Origin: Dermatophagoides farinae
Lineage: Eukaryota > Arthropoda > Arachnida > Sarcoptiformes > Pyroglyphidae
DNA: 64,000 nt
Reading direction: 5' to 3'
NCBI RefSeq assembly: GCF_024713945.1
Contig: NC_134677.1
Span: 4,839,001-4,903,000, forward strand
The notes beneath the pieces were generated by a model. The model did no database searches and was not told where the DNA came from. It saw only the letters and a program-made list of their open reading frames with translations. Positions 39,747 through 53,400 of the stretch are shown in pieces. Within the stretch, counting starts at the first letter, position 1, and every line of letters begins with the position of its first letter. Made by a program: the position numbers and the translations under genes.

Positions 39747-40192
39747 AACATTTTGAATCCTAATTTATTGTTTTTAAATAAACTTTGTATCTGTCAATTG
39801 TTTTTTATTTCAACGGCATTTAACTTTATTCGTTGGCACTGAACACAACACACAAAGAATTTTTTGTCTCTTAAAATTTGAAACGGAAATACAAATTCAC
39901 TGGCCTTTTCTCTCCTAATTACAATTGTCACTATTTCACTTGATATATCGTTAACTATCTGAGATTATTCAAATCTACGATAACAAAAAAAACCAACCAA
40001 CCAAACATAACTACAATCCTGTTGATCTTTGATACAGCGAAATAATTTACTCGCTCTAACATTCACCAACAACAACCGATTGCTCAGTTCATCTCATCCG
40101 GTTTTATTTATTCCACATTATAATCATCGATCTGCATCTCACATTTCCTTTTATTCGTCTGTTTATCGGAATACAAAAAAAAACGATCCTCA
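39747..40192 (+). other. Probable 5' leader / promoter-proximal region of the PIM gene
   Basis: No ATG occurs on the + strand from 39747 to 40192, which is unusual in a sequence this rich in ATG. The stretch from about 39850 is G-poor and A/C/T-rich, as is the 3' UTR. Both facts suit a transcribed leader whose first ATG is the start codon at 40193. A possible splice acceptor (TTTGATACAG, exon from 40038) would allow a further non-coding exon upstream. The transcription start is not visible. Confidence 0.45.
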
Positions 40193-41450
40193 ATGTGTGC
40201 TTGTAATTGTCTTAGTTCATATAAATTCCTAAATTGCCACAGTTCGCAATTACCCCAACATCTTCATCATCCGAATTGTGAACGATATAGTCGATTATCG
40301 TCTCAATCATCGGCATCCTCCAGTCTGGCATCATCAACAGCTAGCCGTAGTAATAGCGGCGCCATTGCTGGATTTGCCGATTATCATTATCATCATCCCC
40401 ATCATCATCATCACCTTTTCCGTGGTGTCAATGTTGGACTTGGTCAGCCGACAGCAGCAATGGGCGTAGAAGATCAATTATCATCTGCATCATCATCACC
40501 ATTATCATCGTCTCCCTATTCTGCTGGCTCGTATCTGAATTCAGCACTGGGTGGCCAACAACAACAACAACAACAATCATTACGGGCTGCATCAAACTCA
40601 ATTTCAGTACACGGTGGTTTACAAACTCGCAACGGTTCAATACCATTGACAAACGGCATATCATCAAGCCCTAGCAATCAACATCACTTCAATCCCTCTC
40701 ATCATCGAATGGTGATAGATTCCGATACTGCAACAGCTGCCAACTGTATACCAAATTCATTATCGTCACATAGTTTCAGCTGTATGTTAGGACATAAGAC
40801 CTGTTCGAGCAGTAATAACAACAATAGTCAACAGCTAGGCTCGAGCTCACCCTCATCGTCATCATCCAAGAAAAGTTTACGAAAATCTATCAGAAGAGTT
40901 GAATCTAATTCCTCAGCGGCCAGCTTATCTGGAAGCAATAAGAATCCAAACGGTGGCAATAACTCAACAAATATGAATTCATTGGGCCAAGGTCAACCGA
41001 ATCGTTTTTTGCCCTCATTATTCACACCACCAACGCAATATTATCTGGGCACCATACATCAAATGTTATTTAACCAAGCCACATCACCTTCATCATCAAA
41101 ACAAAGACATTTATCTCCATCGTTGAATAACAACAACAAAATCAAATCCTCAATGAATACGAATCATCATCATCATCATCATCATCATTATAATAACAAC
41201 AATCACAGCCGTGATCATCGGTTGAGTGCCTCGTCCACCACCACCACTTCATCCTCCACGCAACAACCAACTTCCACCGTTATGCCAAATTCGTTTCAAA
41301 CCAAGGAACGAACATCGATGAAGCCTCCAGCAACGCCTACTACTGACAATCCTATCATGGTCTCACATCATTCACCAACATTGATGCAGCCTCCATCGTT
41401 GCCACCCCCATCATCAAATGGCCGAGATGTGCATAACAACAACAACTATG
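40193..41450 (+). CDS. PIM: PIM kinase coding exon 1: low-complexity N-terminal extension
   Basis: This is the longest open frame in the window, and I end it at the consensus donor ATG|GTAAGTAT (41451), not at the frame's own stop. It ends in phase 1, matching exon 2. The in-frame stop at 40121-40123 limits the N-terminus, and 40193 is the first ATG after it. The 419 codons encode Ser-rich runs, His runs near residues 69-74 and about 325-332, a Gln run near 122-128, Asn runs, and a basic [11 protein letters not shown] patch near 225-235. No folded domain is recognised. A later start at M90 (40460) is possible. Linkage to the kinase rests on phase and splice signals, because similarity does not help in such sequence. 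Confidence 0.8.
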
Positions 41451-44400
41451 GTAAGTATATTTTCTTGAATTCTGAAACATGTAAAGACACATATTTAACA
41501 TGGGTATATCATGTGATTCCGTAATTTTGGTTCCCATTTGAGCTGCCCAAAACAACAACCGATCACAATAACAACAAAAACAGTGGACTAGAGAAAGCGC
41601 GCGCTTTTCCATGCATCCAAGAGACTGGAATTTTCATTGCCATATTAAATTTAATGGCACTCTCTCTCTTTATGTTTTGTGACAGCTGCAACCAAAAGAA
41701 TCGACAAAAACAGTTCATTGAAGCCAACAACTCTACTGTGTATGTTAATTCTATGCACCCTAGCAAAAACAGTCATGCACACCTTGATGTGATCTAAACT
41801 TGAAAGTAGTAGCACATAGGATATAAGATGATTATTATGTATACCCTACACACATCATATATGCTGAGTTGGCTTCATATATTCAGTCAGAGGACACGAG
41901 ACGCTCAACGACCTACCGACCTATCTGTCCGACCATCCACCCTCCGCCGTGCCTTCTTGCCTATTGGAATCGACCACGACAAAGGTCACTGTGCTCGAGA
42001 AGAGTGCTTTGAGATTCTATATTATATTAGCTTGCTTGCTGCTGCATTCGTATCTTCATGTGTGAGTCGCGAATTCTGGAATGTTATGGCCAAAGCATGG
42101 ATAGAATTGCCTATATCTCTCTAGCTGTTATGATGATGGCCACGACGAAAGATTTGATTAGATTTGCTTAATTATCTTTCCACTCTCAATTAACATTGAT
42201 AATTGTCCCTCACCAACACACACACACACACACACACATTAATTACCACCCTGATCAAACAAAAAGAGTTTTTCAAACACACCGTAATGCTACTCTTAAG
42301 ACACATTCGAAAATCAATATGTGTGAGCTTAGTTGCTTTACGCCTTCTGACCTTTGGATTGTGAAACAATCGGCCTTTTAAAGGGTTAATTCAATTCATT
42401 CTTGTTAGTCAACTTGTCGTGCACATCTTGATGGGAATTCGTTGGGTATAATTTTCGTTATCCATTGTCGATACTTTCCACGATGAAACCGATCTGGTGA
42501 AGGTGAAGATTAAAAAGTCTAGCTAGAGGTCCTTCACATTTATTCATTTCCTGTTGCCAACTCTATATATGGAATCCTCTAACCATTTTCGCTATATTTC
42601 AATTTAAATGATGAATTTGGCACACAACATGGAGCCAGATTTTGTTCCTATTATTATTATTTATCCATAAACACGCTGCGACAATCCAAGAATCTTTCAT
42701 TTGATTTCAAATGGATCAAAGCAAACGAGCAAGAGCAATGGACACATACATCTTTGGGATGCGCTACGCATCTACCCTCTCATCAATTAAATTGGTTTAA
42801 ATGGAAGGAATATGGTAGCCTAGCAAACTCCCGCCGCCAACTCTTATTTAACCGTGTACACAAAACCAGAAAGCAATTTCCAGTTTGAGTGTAGCTTTCC
42901 CGGCTTCTTCGGACAAGCAATCGGGATGAATGAAAATGAAAAATTGCTTTCATCATTCATACACACACTGACATCTCACTCATTGGCGCTTATATAATCT
43001 TCATCGGGATTTTATTGCTTGTAAGTTTAAAAGCAACTTATAGCCTGCTGTATGGCTGCTGGGAGCGGCGATCGACCGACTGAAAGCGTTTTTCCTCCCG
43101 CCGCCGCCATTGTTGATGATGTCGAATAACTACTTGATTCATCCCGCCTATATCCAGCAACCAGCAATTTAGTTTGTGTTTGTGTGTGTGTATGTGGAGG
43201 ATAGTTTGGTAAGAAAAAATATCAGCTGAATTCCAACAAACATGAACTGTCGTTAGATAGAATGAGGACGAGAGAGCAAGATGTGTGTGAATCCAACCAA
43301 GCTTTTAAAAAGCTGAACTTGGCCTAGACGCCGGACTATTTCCACACATATGGAAACCACACTTGGTCTCGATGTCTGGTGTTTTCGTTATTTGCTTCTG
43401 CCGGCTTTCTTCTATTTTTCTGTGTAAGTTAGCCAACTTTCCGTTATACATTTCGAGTCATAATCATCCGGAAACTACTAATCGGTTTTGAATTTCCTAT
43501 GGACACAAGATTCTTAATGACATGCAATTAGCTATTCATAACTTTTTGGGCCTCCTGAATGAATATCATCCATGTCCTCGTTGCCTAATTGTGATGATAC
43601 ATATATATTATAGCAATATTATTGTCATAGTAATTAAGCAGTATTGGCGACAAGAATCTTGGCGCCTTGTCTGATGACTATGAATGTGAATAGAGATAGT
43701 CCTAAACTGCAATTTTGATCGTCAATATGATGTGATAATGGTTAATATATATATGACACTTATCACCGATGCGGTTGTTTTTTTGCAAAAAAAAAATAAT
43801 AAAAATCCTGTGATGAAATATGCATCCCCATGATAATGACGATCACAATCATTGATAGGGAGCAATCCTTGTTGAGATTGTCTGGTCTCAACTCGACTCG
43901 ACTAATCATTCAATGTTTCTATTAGTTAATAGTTATTAACCATCATACTATGATACAATTGATCCTTTGATCATGACCTGAATCTTGTATTCTGATATCC
44001 AACCATGTAGTATTTTTTTTTTCATTGATGATCGCTCATATTCTCATCATCGAACGATGAGCAAGCAATCTCTATATAATTGAGTCATAATCTGTTTTGT
44101 TGATCTTTTTTGGACAATGTGAATCATCTATTGTTTGATCCCGTTTTTTTTGTTTGTTTGTTTGTTAGTTTCAACAAACCAATGATGGCCGGCCATTCAT
44201 TACCAAAAAGCATTCATTCCATTTGACTAATTGACAGACTGACAAATAATCAAATGAAAATAGCCCTAAATTATCCTTATTATATACACACATAAACGTC
44301 AACCAACCAGATAGACACACAATCAGAATTCCAGAAATTATCCCCATTCAGAATCAAAATTCATGAGGAGCTCGCCCTCTAACTTATGCAAACAAAGCAA

Positions 44401-47400
44401 ATATATCCGCATAGATTCGTTAAAAGCAACTGCAAAACGAAACACGAAAAAATTCTTGCTATAGTTTGGTTGTTGGACTGGTTTTGCTATATAGGCAAAT
44501 TTAATAGCCGGCTCTGCTTAAAAAAAAATAGTAAGGAGGTTAATCGAGGTCAGCATCATACAACAGCTAGAGAGAATATGTTGAAACTATGGGCGAATAT
44601 TATGAATCGAGAGTTGTTCACTTGGCACTCACTCGCATACATGCACACATTCTACAGAGAGTGAATATTCTATTTTGGTTCACTAAATCCAGTCGACTAT
44701 CGGCTCTTACCCCCCATTGACATGCCCCACTGCTGGTTGCCTTGTTGACTATGGTGATTATTAGTCCACTATACAAATACATACAATGATTTCATTGCAC
44801 GTGTACACACATTCATTCTCCAATTTCATTCTGTCAATATTTATGAGATCAAATCAACTATAATATTGTGAATATTTGTATTTCTTTCGGTTAGGCCAAA
44901 AAATTTCCCAAATGATGAGTGTTGTGGTTACTATTTTCAATTGGCCAGATTTCAACTAAACTGGGAAGCAGGTGTGTAGGTTTGTGTGATGCCTGCTTGT
45001 TTCATTTGGCTTATAATATTGAATGGTTGAAGCGTATTTTGTTCACCAATTAATTCAATTATAGCATTGATTATGTACAGTAAGATGTCAGCTACTTGGT
45101 TATGATTTGGTTAATCATCATCATCATCATCGTGAAAATATCACAATCCCTCTTGTTTATATGTCGATGATGGTGTTTATAACCAAAAAAAAACAAACAT
45201 AAATAGCCATCGGAAAATTTGGGAAAAACGCTACATTATTTTTCATTATTGGTTTGTTTTTTTTCGTGTTCTAGCCTTTGGCTTGTGAATATTGAACACA
45301 ACATCCCAATACACAAATAGTAAACAACAAAGATATACTATCATTACTATCATTGCAAGAGAGACATTTATCTACCAACAACAATATAAAAACACATGGA
45401 CAGATATATCACATATTTCAAGATTGATTGATAGAGACAGAAGATCAAAAGCAATCGAAAGTTTCTGTGTTGTAAACAACGTCGAGTATGAATTTATATA
45501 TAAAATAAAATATTCCCCTCAACATCCATATAGATTAAATAGAAAGCCATTTTTAAATGATGAGAAAGCCAAAAAGGAAAGTAATAGATAGAGAGAGAGG
45601 AAAACTAGCTTCGATAGCAACAAGCTCTCTCTCTTTATCCTTAAGTCCAATTGATGGTTGTTGATGCTGCTGATGATCACATGATCACATCATGAACTCA
45701 TGAACGATCATGTTGTTATGATGTGATGGCCAAACGTTTCCTCTGTTGTCGTTGTCCTTGTTATCACCATCGGGAAAATAATCGATCTAATATGTTCGTT
45801 TTATGAATACCAAATAATAATAATAATAATTATAATGATGATGATAATATTGGCTTTTATTCATTTTGTGGCAAATTGTTTCAATAAGCCCTTGGATCCA
45901 TAAGAATCCGGAACAAGTCAATGATGATGAACTTTGATCTTATAATAATCATACAGATAATATAAATATGATGACGATGATAATGTACGGGATTCTAATT
46001 TTAGTGATGAGAAAAAGGTTTTTTGCTGAATATATGTTCACAATAATGATAATGTTATATGTGCAAATATGCTACTGCCTTTATACGCGCTTGTAGTCGT
46101 CGACATTATCATCATCATATCGTTGGCGCCGTATAAGATGTGTGTGTAGATATATAACGACCAATCTCTTACATTCTGATGATGATCGTTATCACATTTG
46201 TGATAGGGATGAATCGAAATGAATATCACGCGTCTAACCTTCTAATTTTAGCGATGAAAAAGAATCCAAACAACATCAAACGGAACAATTAGAAAGTGAA
46301 TGTTCCGTAAAAACATAGAGTGCTACAATGAGAGAGATTACTATTGTTGCCATTGTTGTGGTTATAAAATAACAACATGACAAAACCAAATGAATAAATT
46401 TCAAACAATCGAAAAAAAAATTTCTGGCATCGTATTTCAAAGTCTCTGTTTTTCATGATAATATATATAGCTGACGGTGGATGATCACATGATGAGATTG
46501 ATTGATATTACAAGGCCAGACATTATGCATCACAATTCTAAAGATTTCTTTCGCATACCGGAAAACCATATCATGCATTTTTTCTGTTTGCGTTTTCGGA
46601 TCAAATCTTGCATTCTGAATCTGATAACCGTTTGAAATGAAAGTTTTAACTTTTTACATGTCAATCATCATAACGGTTGAGTCGAAATTCTTTCATTCTT
46701 TTGTTTCTGTTCACTATGACTTTTTCATCACTAGAATTGTATTCATTTTTGATGATTGACAATACACAAACAGAGTCATTCATTCTCATGCTGATGAAAT
46801 GTGAGTCACATGGACTGTGTGTCATTGTGTGTGATGATGATGATGATGATTTAAAGCTTGCACTTTGACGACCCAATATCTATTTTTTCCATTCTATGTT
46901 TACATGCTTCTCTGTTTTTCATTAGAATGTGTTCCACTACCACACCTATTCATTGTCATCATGAGTTTAGTTCGATTGATTTTGGCGCGGCCATAGGACC
47001 GAAAAAAAAATTGCGCGCCATTTTTCTGATCTATCAACAATAGAATAGGGTATATATTAAAATGAAATGGCATACGGTCAAGAGAAAACGCGCGCAATTT
47101 TATATGTGTTTTTTGTATTTCACTTGTTGGTTAGCCACTAGCAATGGAATGTCTCATGCTTGATTCATTGCTTGCTAAAATATGAGCCAGTCATCAATTC
47201 GAAAAAGTAGGAAAAATTCTATTTAAGTGTTGTTTAGACAAAATAAAAATCTTTTTTCGAATTTCACTCTGACTAAGTTGAACACGTTTTTTCCTTTTTT
47301 TTGTTTTTCGTTTTTGGTTATTTGAAAAACTTTAAAGACGTTAATTTGTAAAAGTGTTTGATCGATTTGAAATCCATGGATTATAAATCACAACATTACA

Positions 47401-50400
47401 AAAATCCTTTTTCGCGATCGATATGCTGGAATACACAGAAATCGTATGCGAATCAAAAATGCCTAAGCATGGGTAAAGCAAACACACAATTTATATACAT
47501 ACAAACTTGCTTTTTTTCATGATTATGTTTAATTAATAAATCTTTGATTTTCCTGTGAATTTTCATTGCCACACACACAGTTCGACCACGTGAAATGTTT
47601 GAGAAGAATTACAACGTAAGCAACATACTTGGACGTGGTGGCTTTGGCACCGTTTATGCCGGTATCCGAATCCGTGATGGATTGCCTGTAAGTTAATTTA
47701 ATCTGTTTACAATTGAAACATGCATACTCAATTTGTGTGGAACTAATTTGTTTTAATATTCTCTTTTCTAAATCCTTGATGAACACACAGGTTGCAATAA
47801 AGCATATCAAACGTGATAATGTCACCAGTTGGGAGCAATATAATGGCCGGCCGGTACCTATGGAAGTAAGATTATTGGAAAAGGTTGGCCACATAACGGG
47901 CGTGATCCGTATGTTGGATTGGTATGAAGATCAATCGGCCTTTATCATCGTCATGGAACGACCCGACAATGTTAAAGATTTGTTCGATTTCATTACCGAA
48001 CGTGTTGTGCTTGAAGAACGTATGGCACGTTTATTTTTCCGTCAAGTTGTCGAAATTATTATTCTATGCCATAAAGCTGGCGTCTGTCATCGTGATATTA
48101 AAGATGAGAACATACTCGTCGATTTACGAACCATGTCTATCAAACTGGTCGATTTCGGTTCCGGTGCCTATCTCAAAGATTCAGCTTATACCGATTTTAC
48201 TGGTAAGTTTTTATTTTCATACTTTCGAATGCAAGTTAAAAAGCCTAATAATAATCATGGCTAGTATATTCATCATGTAGAATGAATGAGACATTCTTGA
48301 CCACCAACTGTGTGTATGTTGAGTACATGTTACCATTTTGAATGTGTACGACGAATTAATCTGCATTTGACCATAGTTGGCCGCCTAATGTGCATTTAGA
48401 AACAGAGTTTGATTTTTCAAAAAAAAGAAGAAAAATTTAGATTTTACTACTCTCTCTCTCTATCTTTTGCTATCACTGTTTCTATTTGGTCGTCATTTTA
48501 TAATGGTTAAGATTTTTTCTTTTAGAAAATGTTTACCAAATTTTATATGACACTTGTTGTAATTACAAGTGGCAGCTGCTGAGTTCGACCTTCATAGATG
48601 TCACTTTTCGTATCTTACCTCCTTTCAGCAATATTAGTGAACGAAAAGCAACTTTAGATTTGATTCTGATTCGACTAAAAAAAACCTATTTCCATTTTGA
48701 CCAAAGACTAGACAGAGAGGAGTACCCTTTATGTTTTACATGCTTAGTTTAAAATGTCAGGTGTCAATTTTGTTTGAATTATGCCGATTGATTGATTGTT
48801 GCTTTCCAAAATAATCAGAATATTGCCGTTTTTTATTCATCATTACAATCTTGATGTTCCAATCATTTTGCTTGCCTTGTCCTTGTAAGCAAAATTCTAA
48901 TGACAAACATGATTAGTCATTGCCAACTGGTTCATTACTTGTCGACTATCAAAATCATCATTCACATATATAGTTTTTTAAGCTAACCCTTTTGATCCTA
49001 AAATTCCGCATTCCTGTCTAAAGAAATTATCCGGCAACATATACAAACTTTAACTTGTCTGACGGCTGTCTGTATGTTTATGTTTGAAAGATTGAGTTTG
49101 TAAGAGAAAAGAAAAAAAAGTGGAACACAAACTACAGACAGACAAAAGGTTGATGATGATGGCAAGATTTCTCATATACAGGTCGATCCTTTCATCATCT
49201 TCGAATATCGACGGCTATTGACGAATGTTTGATCTTGGCTTGTTCGAATTGAACCATAGCACAGACAACAACAACAACAATAACAAAGTTGAGGAAAAGA
49301 AAATAAAACTTGTTCCACAACTTGTTATTTGTTGAATTCAATGTTCATTCATACAATTTATTTCCTCCCCTTTCGACGTATCTCTTGAATGCTATATGTA
49401 TTTACTTTTTTTTCAAAAGCTCTAGCCTTATTGTAAATGCAAGAAATAAAGTTACCGTTATAATATTTTGGTTTATAATATTTATATTTATTATATATTA
49501 TATATATAAAATATATAAATATCTGTATTCATGGCACCGACGCCGTTTGTTTTCTTCTCTTTTCTTCATTCGAGTAAAAATAAAATTTCTCGTTTTCTCT
49601 CATTCTCCCCCATCTTTTTCATTTATTTGTCAAAAGCTCCCGGCGTCGTTGGTAGTCACATGATTGAATCGTTTTTTTTCGTTCTAAACATATCTTCACC
49701 TACATTCATTTCTCATTTTCTCGATCTTTCTCTCATCCACTTTATTTTGATGATGATGATGATGGTCGTATGGCTTACCTGAGACGTTATATTATTAGAA
49801 CGCGCGCATTGAAGGCCCTTTAATAACAAAAACGGTCTCATTTTTGCCATGAATTGAATTGAATAAAGCCTAAATTGCGTTGACCCATTATCTCGTTCTC
49901 TTTTGTTGCATGTATACATACAATAAATATATTGATGATGATCACATGGTCACATATTTATGATGTAACATGATGGTGGCCACCAAATGAGAATCGATTC
50001 TGTATAGTATTCATTTTGAATGATAGATCGCTAAATAATCCCATATATGAATGAAATGTACTCACCATGGCAATGTACAATCAATTGCCGGATGATAATG
50101 ACGTCATATACGAATTGTATAGAGAGTTACCTATTAGCATATTACCCATTGTTCTCGCTTTTGATATTATATGGTGATGATATTTCTATGAATGAATTCG
50201 ACGTTAAATGGTTTGGCAAAAAAGATTCTCATTCAGCAGATATATCATAATAAAAGCCGTATAATAGAATGAAATCGAGGTCAAATTATGGAAGATCAGC
50301 TGTTAATGTTTTTCTTTTCTGGCGCCATTTCCATATTACAGAATCTAATGGCTTTGTTTCTTTATTTGAATATACATTGTTTGTTCTATCTGCTTCGATT

Positions 50401-53400
50401 ATATCGATTAGAATACACAAGTAGTATTTCATCAGGCTCACAATTATTATTACTCATGTCTAAAATGCTATCATGATTCGCTATCATTGTTTTTCCATTT
50501 GTTTACCATCCATTGCCTCATAGATTTCAAGTCATATTCATGGTTTCGACGATTGCAGCACGTAAAATCCCTACAAACACAGACATTTGACATTTGTCAA
50601 AACGCCATTGCTGTAATGCACATGTGTATGTTTACAAACATTCCACAAAAAATAACAGCTTGAAAATGTTCAATGCATAAAAGATACGATACGTCGAACA
50701 TGTGTATTTGCTTTGTTTTGATCTCTTTTGAAAATACATTTTTTTTTTGTTTTACGTTGGCGACTTGCATTCTAGACGCCCTATCTTGTGGCTATATGTA
50801 TTATACATAAGCATACTTACAAACAAGCAGAAAGGGCCATCGTAATTGTGTCGGGCGCCATCATGCAATCGTATTTATATTTGTGCTAGTTTGCCTTGTC
50901 TTGCGTGCATTTCAATCTCTCCTTGTCTTTTCTTCTTTCCGGCTTGTATATATTTCTTCATCTCCCTCCCTCCCTCTTTTGAGTCATTTTGGAGCGAATG
51001 AATGAATCGTTGAAATGTGTATATATATTTTTTTGGCGTTCGTCATGTGATTTCTTTTTTGTTGTTGTTGTCGATGATGATGATGATGATGATGGTGTGT
51101 CTGTGTTTATATGCGTGTTTTGCTGTTTCCTTCTCTTGTGTTGTAGAAACAGCTGCTGCCGTATGTGATGCTCTTTTTAGAAAAAAAATTGGTCAAATCT
51201 CGATTAGTTGAAGCTAAATTGTTGTTTTTATTAAAATATATTCATTCTACGGTAGCTTATCTATTCTTATGAATTCTGGTCAGTATAGGTATAATGGGTT
51301 AAACGAATAAACAAGTGTTGTGTATAAACTTGGGTTTTTTTTTGTTATGAATGAAAATTGCACTAAACTCATACTACATCGTATAAATAATACCGAGGGA
51401 GTCTACTATACCAACGAATTGGATGAATGAGATCAAAATGAACTTGGTTTTTGGCTTTCCTATCTCGTTGCTGATGATATTGTTTACATATGAATGGTTT
51501 GTTTGATGGCATTTCTATGCTCTTGGGTTATTTCCCAAAACAGCAAAGATAATAAGCCAGTTTGCAGATTGTCTCTTATCATCGTCATCATTATTTCTAT
51601 TATTGCACTCAATCGCACTCTCGATTACAAGTGAGAGAGAGCAATAGGAAATTCAAGGAACATATAATGACAAATGCCAAATAGACTTTGAACTTTGGCT
51701 ATTTACAATTTGTATTTAGCTTTGTCGGTTTCATCCATTATCTTTATTCACAACAAACCCCCATACTAAAAACCAGAATCAGATGGAAAACATTCCAATA
51801 ATTTAATATATTGTCTTGAGTTTACCACATCTTATCTTATTATCTGTTTACGTCATTGCGATTCACATAGACTACCTTATCAAATATCGTTCATGAGCTC
51901 ATCATTGATGAAATTGAATATCGAATGGGGACAAACAAAAAAATTTTTCCAATTCTATCATGCCATAACTTGAGATTCAACTTATCATTAGTTTGCACAT
52001 TGAGAGTGGTAGCTCTTTAGCTAGATGGATCGATTTGTAGGTCATACGACGACTCTCTCTCAAAACAGTTTGGCCATCAAGACAACAGAAAAAAATACTG
52101 CTTTCCCCCCCTTAAAGTGTTGTATTTCCGCATAACTTTGTTTAGAAAAACAAGAAGAGTTGCCTTTTTATGTTAGAAAAATGCCGTTATGGATCGCGTA
52201 GAGTTGTATTCTCGTTTGACCAGTTTGGTGTGTGTCATGTTAACAAACATACATAGATTGGATTCCCGGCTCTAACTTGCTGCGACTGCGTGTTCAATTG
52301 TCTAATGTTGCAGATTGTCAATGCTTTCTATTATCATTAAGATGATCTTCATCATAATAATTGGCGAATATTGCCGGCGTCTCATCGAATCATCCTATTC
52401 GGTTTGCTATTGCTATATAAACAAAATGACAATTATTAATGTCATCGGTTTTTTTGTCGATTCTCTCTGCACTATAGTATCCAAAAGATTACAACATGAA
52501 TTAGTCAAAGTGCGACTTATTATTGCCAAAAAGTCTATAGTGTCTTGAACCATAATCGAATGGGAATGCCCGGCGCCATCTAAAGTATAATAGAGAGAGC
52601 ACTCTATACTGATCTCATAAACAACAAATATATTACGCAACTCATTCCAAGTTACCCTGAGCCCGGCTGTAACTGCTTTCAAAATTACCCGTTATTCGTT
52701 GCACATAAATAGACATAGAGCCCCCACCAAATACAAGTATTATTTAAAGTCAACCACCATCGCCCTACCTGTCTGCTGTCCTCTTAACCGACTACAACAA
52801 CACCGTGTGCAATTCATTTAGAGTGTTTTAGTTAGCATCGGAATGTGAGCGATTTTTTCTATTATAGTCGATAAAAAAACCAAATGGCAATTGATGATGA
52901 TGAATAGTGAGCGTCTTTGTGTGCAATCTAATGCATGCATCGAAATATGAACGTCATGCGATCGAGCGATACCTTGATCAACAACAACTCGCTTGTCCAG
53001 TTAATCTGTCATTGAAGAATGTTGATTGAACACACACAGATGATGATGGGGAGCGAGAAAAAAGCAATCACTTGTTACTTTTGCGTGAGGAAAGGATTGT
53101 TGGAATGCTAGCTATGTGCCGTGTTTTATACACAATATAAATGTATTCTCTCCTTTATTTACTGATCTCAAAAATGTTTTTTTGGTGGTTTTCGTTGTTT
53201 CATTTTGATATAATACATAGAAATGTAGTAGAAATGCACATTATCATTGATGTTATTCATTAATCAATATATATTCAATTTTAATTTATTAATACACAGG
53301 TACACGTGTCTATTCTCCACCCGAGTGGATTAAATCAAGCCGTTACGATGGACTAGCCGCCACAGTATGGTCTTTAGGTGTGTTGCTTTACGATATGGTC

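Noticed and set aside
39480-39842. 120-codon + strand frame just upstream of the kinase
   Set aside because: It starts at TTG, has no recognisable similarity and overlaps the E2F-like palindrome; more likely promoter sequence.
41828-42124. 98-codon + strand frame in intron 1
   Set aside because: It lies between well-defined splice sites of the kinase, with no family match and no splice signals of its own.
47529-47894. 121-codon minus-strand frame opposite kinase exons 2-3
   Set aside because: It is antisense to a certain coding region and crosses intron 2; a shadow.
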